A stretch of DNA of 33,745 nucleotides from Anaerolineae bacterium (lineage in GTDB: Bacteria; Chloroflexota; Anaerolineae; Aggregatilineales; Phototrophicaceae). Shown here one piece after another: positions 30,108 through 33,745 of this stretch (its first letter is position 1; every line of letters begins with the position of its first letter). The notes below the pieces were generated by a model. That model was not told the origin of the DNA. It ran no database searches and saw only the letters and a program-made list of their open reading frames with translations. Made by a program: the position numbers and the translations under genes. Location: contig JALHOR010000060.1 in assembly GCA_022842885.1 (NCBI GenBank), positions 1 through 33,745 of the forward strand, in the 5' to 3' direction.

Positions 30108-31391
30108 CTACTGATTTGAGCGTCTATTTGCCAACAACCCACGCAGGATTACTTTGGTTGAAGGCATTGCTCTAAAGGCTTGGGGCGTGATGTCGCGGCT
30201 GAGGTAGCGCAAAAAGTCTCGTTGAAATTTCGGTGAATTAATCATCCAGCGTACTAGCGTTTTAAGCATAATGCCCGGAATTTTGATATAAAGCGATTGT
30301 TTGATATTGGCTACAGTCTGTAAAAACATCGCGTGTGTCGCCTCTAGTAGCCGTTGTTGATAGACCGCACCAAACGCTGCCCAAGCTGTACCGCTGCCTT
30401 TCCAATCCAATATCGCTTCTGCCAATAACTTTGTACCAAGAAGGGCATCATACATGCCCTGCCCATCGGTGGGGTCTTTGTAATGCACAGCATCACCCAC
30501 CAATGCCCAATTGGTGCCAAACGCCTCTCGATACCCATTTTCAACTGGGCGTATCCCCACCACATCGGTGCTTCGTCGCGCATTTTTAAGCCGATTCGCC
30601 AGATGTGCGATGCGGTACAAATCAGCTTCATAAGCCGTTTCTGCGCCTTGTGCGCCGAACTGGGCATCCTGAGTGCGGCGGCTAATGCCAATGTGATAGG
30701 TGTTTTCGGCGATGGGAATGACCAATATCAGCAGGTGATTAAGACGATAGGTGGTGGCAGTATGGAGATATGCCACCGAATATGGCGCGACATTTTCCCA
30801 AGTGGCGAGATAAACGGCGCTGGTGTAGCTATTTTTTTCTTCCAGCATTTTCGCGCCAAATTGCCGGGCAGCAAAACTAAAGCGCCCGTCTGCGCCCACG
30901 ACCAAATCGGCGGTGTATGTTTCGGATGCGCCATTGGTATGTTTGCCCATGATACCTTTTACCACACCTACCTCGTCTTTAAGAATTTGCGTTACTGCAA
31001 AAGTGTCATGGGCAGTCACACCGGGGGCTTGGGCAGCATGCTGCCATAACATCGTATCGAACTCACTGCGATCAATGCCACAAAAATAATCGCGGCTTAA
31101 CCCGGCTTGGGCGATGGGAATTACGGCATCAAATTGACCTACCATATTCACCACAAAATGGTCAACGCGATTCCCGGCATGAACATAATCTGCTTCGGGA
31201 ATCCCCAATTCATCCAATAATTGCATTGCCCCCGGATGAATAAAGGGCGCAGAAGGAACTTGCGGCGCACTAGGAAAAGTAGCGCGATCCACCAAAAGAA
31301 TCTTCAGATGGTGGTTTGCTAAACGCAGCGCCAAACTCGCGCCAGCACAGCGCCCACCTATGATGATAATATCGTAATGTTTATCAGACAT
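30108..31391 (-). CDS. FAD-dependent oxidoreductase (PHBH/geranylgeranyl-reductase-like)
   Basis: 427 residues. Rossmann FAD motif IIIIGGRCAGASLALRLANH with LLVDRATFP (about 8-42), in the GGRCAGA variant rather than GGGPAG. A second FAD motif GDAVHYKDPTDGQGMYDALLGTKLLAEAI is near residues 295-325, and DLVVGADGRFS (about 165) is the DG motif of flavin monooxygenases. Substrate unknown. Candidates are aromatic or isoprenoid hydroxylation or reduction. The gene lies 24 bp behind the response regulator, with GAAAGAG before its ATG, so it is the third gene of the two-component operon and possibly a target or partner of it. Confidence 0.85.
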   Translation of the reverse strand: MSDKHYDIIIIGGRCAGASLALRLANHHLKILLVDRATFPSAPQVPSAPFIHPGAMQLLDELGIPEADYVHAGNRVDHFVVNMVGQFDAVIPIAQAGLSRDYFCGIDRSEFDTMLWQHAAQAPGVTAHDTFAVTQILKDEVGVVKGIMGKHTNGASETYTADLVVGADGRFSFAARQFGAKMLEEKNSYTSAVYLATWENVAPYSVAYLHTATTYRLNHLLILVIPIAENTYHIGISRRTQDAQFGAQGAETAYEADLYRIAHLANRLKNARRSTDVVGIRPVENGYREAFGTNWALVGDAVHYKDPTDGQGMYDALLGTKLLAEAILDWKGSGTAWAAFGAVYQQRLLEATHAMFLQTVANIKQSLYIKIPGIMLKTLVRWMINSPKFQRDFLRYLSRDITPQAFRAMPSTKVILRGLLANRRSNQ

Positions 31392-31415
31392 CGCGGTTTC
31401 TCTTTCAGCATTACT

Positions 31416-32090
31416 TTAAACGGTATCGTTGTTGCCTAAACCGGCTTGCCGCGCTTTAATCACCGCTTGCGCTCGGTCAGTCACTTGTAATTTATTAAGA
31501 ATATGCGAAATGTGATTGCTAATGGTCTTGGAGGTGATATTTAGGCGGTGAGCAATCTCAGGGTTATTCATGCCCTGTGTCAACAAATCCAGAATTTCAT
31601 ATTCGCGCTCGGTGAGTTCTGGGAAAGGCGTGACGGGCGGTGGCAGCATCCGCGGTGCGTTGCCCACACTACGGAAAAAATCGGTCATGCGTTTGGCGAT
31701 AGCAGCACCGAATAACACTTCGCCTTCCGCAACAGCGCGAATGGTTTTTAAGACCTGTGCCTTATCCGCACCTTTTAGCACGTAGCCTTTTGCCCCGGCG
31801 GTCATGGCAGCAAACAATGACTCAGTATCTTCCAGCATCGTCAACATAATCACCCCAATATCCGGTTGGTGTTCAAGAATACGCTGGCAAGCGGCTATGC
31901 CATTGGGATGTGTCATTTGAATATCCATCAAAATAATTTCAGGTTTCAGGTCGGATGCTAGACGAATCGCGTCAGTGCCATTGCCAGCTTCACCGACCAC
32001 TTCTATATCGGGGACGGCTTTAAAAATAGCGCGTAAACCTTCGCGGAACAGCGTATGGTCATCCACAATCATGAGACGTATCACAGTCAT
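31416..32090 (-). CDS. NarL/LuxR-family response regulator
   Basis: 224 residues. The receiver domain has the acidic pair D10-D11 (MIVDDH), the phosphoacceptor D56 (ILMDIQM) and the Lys in GYVLKG. The C-terminal LuxR helix-turn-helix is LTEREYEILDLLTQGMNNPEIAHRLNITSKTISNHISHILNKL. The linker is Pro-rich (PPPVTPFPE). The gene begins 13 bp after the histidine kinase stop codon, with AGGAG eight bases before the ATG. Gene order and types make it the cognate regulator of that kinase. Target promoters are unknown. Confidence 0.96.
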   Translation of the reverse strand: MTVIRLMIVDDHTLFREGLRAIFKAVPDIEVVGEAGNGTDAIRLASDLKPEIILMDIQMTHPNGIAACQRILEHQPDIGVIMLTMLEDTESLFAAMTAGAKGYVLKGADKAQVLKTIRAVAEGEVLFGAAIAKRMTDFFRSVGNAPRMLPPPVTPFPELTEREYEILDLLTQGMNNPEIAHRLNITSKTISNHISHILNKLQVTDRAQAVIKARQAGLGNNDTV

Positions 32091-32103
32091 TGCCTTGCTC
32101 CTG

Positions 32104-33745
32104 CTAGATAGGAAGGGTCACTTGTACCTGCGTTCCGCGTGCTTCTCCACGAGTCACCCTAAATGTGCCGCCCAATTCTTCGGCACGCTCGCGCATAGAG
32201 TGTAAACCAATGCCAGAAATCACCGGGGCGGGCAGCCCTTTACCATCATCTTCAATCTGCAATATCAATTCCGCCGGGTTCTGCCGCAGATTAATTTTGA
32301 TGCGGCATTGTTGAGCCGCTGCATGTTTTACGACGTTAGTTACCGCCTCCATGGTGATGCGGTACGTCGCCACTTCAACCGCAGCCGGCAGTTCTGGCAG
32401 CGACTCCGGCATTTCAATCTGGATATGGAGACCTTTTTCGGCAGTTCGCATGTGCATCACCGCGCCCGATAGCGCCCCCGCCAACCCCATCTCATCCAAG
32501 GCAGGCGGACGTAATTCGTAGACCAAACGCCGCACATCCGCGACGAGTGTTTGCGATTGGGTTTTGACTTCGGTGAGGAGTTGGCTTGCCTCAGCGGGGT
32601 CAAGGTTGAGCAAATCCAACGCGGCATCAATTTTGAGGGTTTGGCTGGCAAGTGCCGGACCCAAACCATCATGCAAATCACGGCGCAAGCGGCGGCGTTC
32701 TTCTTCGCGGGCTGTGACCAGCCGTTCACGAGAATGCTGTAATTCTGCCAGCAAGCGCACATTATGAACAACGGCGCTCATCTGTTGGGCAATATTTTCT
32801 AAAATCGTCTGGTCAGCCAATGATAATGCTTCGCCGGGGGAACGCTGCCCGATAACCAACATGCCCACCCGTTCATTTTGATAAATCAGCGGCAAGTTAA
32901 GGGTCGGGGTTCGGGATACACCGGACTCAGCTTGTAAAACATCGGTTTGGGCAGACTGAATATGAATCGCTACATAAGGTATTTTGAGTGCTGTAGACAC
33001 CGTTTGCGCGGCATTGTCGAGCATATCTTCTGGGGTGATAGCCGACTTTAGCTGTCGCCCCAATCGTTCCAGCACCCGCAGCGGTTCATCACGCTGCCCA
33101 AACATCAGGCGGTTTACACCGCGCTGAATCTGCTGCCGCAAGCTCTGAAAACTCGTCGCCACAATTCCAGTCGCAATCAACGATACTCCGGTTGGGTTGT
33201 TCTCCGCTTGGAACAACGTACCAAATACGCTGACCACGACCACATAAATACCGACGATGAGTAACGTCAGCAGGGTATAGACGATGGTTCGGTTAATGAG
33301 AATATCAATATCCCATAGGCGATAACGCAGGATTGCCACCGTGAGCGATACCCCCAATGCCAAAGGTCCCACCATCACAAAAGGCAAGCCTACAATATTG
33401 AGCCAAAGGCGCGTGCTATTTTCCGGGATAGATAATGTGATGAAAATGCTTGTCCATACCACAATCGAGACAAGCCCGATGATAAACCCAAAGAGCAACC
33501 AGCGCGTTTGCAAGCGTTGTTCTTGTGTAGCAGTCCGAAAATAGCGGTACACTTGGGCAAGCACGCCCCATAATGTCACTAGCATAGAGACAGCAATGCC
33601 ATAACTCCCAGAAAAATCTAAGTCATGATTAACAGTGATAAACCACACCATTCCCAAAAGACCGACCATCCCTAGCAAACCCACCAGCCACCGCCAGACC
33701 AGTTGCCCAGTGGGGAAAGTATATAAAAATAGCAGGAATAAAATG
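32104..33745 (-). CDS. NarL-type sensor histidine kinase with multi-TM and GAF regions, 5' end outside window
   Basis: The frame stays open to the window edge (FLLFLYTFPTGQLVW lies upstream of the GTG at 33684), so the start is outside; about 546 residues are visible. Domains in order: several membrane helices; the segment RYRLWDIDILINRTIVYTLL shared with the Ser/Thr kinase at 822; a GAF-like domain (LERLGRQLKSAITPEDML ... QMSAVVHNVRLL); the HisKA_3 box EERRRLRRDLHDGLGPAL with the phosphoacceptor His; and a HATPase domain with ITMEAVTNVVKHA, DDGKGL and GIGLHSMRERAEELGG. Its stop codon is 13 bp from the response regulator gene. The signal is unknown, but the membrane part suggests a membrane-embedded or extracellular cue. 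Confidence 0.93.
   Translation of the reverse strand, partial: ILFLLFLYTFPTGQLVWRWLVGLLGMVGLLGMVWFITVNHDLDFSGSYGIAVSMLVTLWGVLAQVYRYFRTATQEQRLQTRWLLFGFIIGLVSIVVWTSIFITLSIPENSTRLWLNIVGLPFVMVGPLALGVSLTVAILRYRLWDIDILINRTIVYTLLTLLIVGIYVVVVSVFGTLFQAENNPTGVSLIATGIVATSFQSLRQQIQRGVNRLMFGQRDEPLRVLERLGRQLKSAITPEDMLDNAAQTVSTALKIPYVAIHIQSAQTDVLQAESGVSRTPTLNLPLIYQNERVGMLVIGQRSPGEALSLADQTILENIAQQMSAVVHNVRLLAELQHSRERLVTAREEERRRLRRDLHDGLGPALASQTLKIDAALDLLNLDPAEASQLLTEVKTQSQTLVADVRRLVYELRPPALDEMGLAGALSGAVMHMRTAEKGLHIQIEMPESLPELPAAVEVATYRITMEAVTNVVKHAAAQQCRIKINLRQNPAELILQIEDDGKGLPAPVISGIGLHSMRERAEELGGTFRVTRGEARGTQVQVTLPI

Noticed and set aside
30483..31049. 188-residue plus-strand open frame
   Set aside because: It lies antisense to the clear FAD oxidoreductase, has no family features and no ribosome site.

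Overview
The window looks like chromosomal DNA of a free-living bacterium, most probably a member of the Chloroflexota (Anaerolineae-like). This rests on gene content: a NarL-type histidine kinase and a Ser/Thr kinase sharing a multi-pass membrane region, XisH/XisI, DUF4058, GT39 and GT87 membrane glycosyltransferases, a secreted SH3b protein, and intergenic DNA full of heptanucleotide-like and palindromic repeats of the kind seen in Chloroflexota and cyanobacteria. I could not run a search, so the taxonomy is an inference. No rRNA, tRNA, CRISPR array or complete mobile element was seen.

Layout. 1-7230 (+): a [2Fe-2S] ferredoxin; a membrane Ser/Thr protein kinase; an AT-rich xisH-xisI pair; a GT39-type glycosyltransferase carrying an in-frame repeat insertion; a DUF4058 protein; and a secreted SH3b protein. 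7230-7580: a decayed IS630-type transposase fragment and repeats. 7579-8793 (+): an orphan CoxE-like VWA protein. 8839-17127 (+): a carbohydrate-catabolism locus with a mutarotase-fold (DUF4380-like) protein, a ROK repressor, a fucose/arabinose-isomerase-like enzyme, a small transaldolase, a GH4-type NAD-dependent glycosidase, and a split SAF/UxaA lyase or dehydratase pair. Repeats are wedged between the last genes. 17288-18550 (-): a GT87-like membrane protein. 18636-21373 (+): gatA, then a radical-SAM/helix-hairpin-helix DNA-repair-type protein with an SOS-box-like promoter. 21374-21751 (-): a stand-alone receiver with a degenerate acidic pocket. 21979-25404 (+): an unknown protein, an M1 metallopeptidase lipoprotein, another unknown protein and a zinc-ribbon membrane protein. 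25626-27657 (-): a MocR regulator and a small four-helix membrane protein behind a promoter with two tandem dyads. 27922-29985 (-): a Tgl-like transglutaminase with a PG-binding domain and an N-terminal GNRAVQR-type motif, plus a partner gene of unknown function. 30108-33745 (-): an operon of histidine kinase, LuxR-type response regulator and FAD oxidoreductase. The kinase runs off the window.

How they may work together. The 8.8-17.1 kb genes form a plausible route: glycoside cleavage by a GH4-type enzyme, anomer interconversion, aldose-ketose isomerisation, retro-aldol cleavage by a transaldolase, and beta-elimination by a two-subunit UxaA-type enzyme. The set matches the logic of transaldolase-type sulfoquinovose degradation ending in a SuyAB-like lyase. 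The dehydrogenase and transporter are absent, and a sugar-acid pathway is the main alternative. The other standouts are the transglutaminase as a possible contractile-injection-system cargo, and the layered repeat invasion that has reached two coding sequences.
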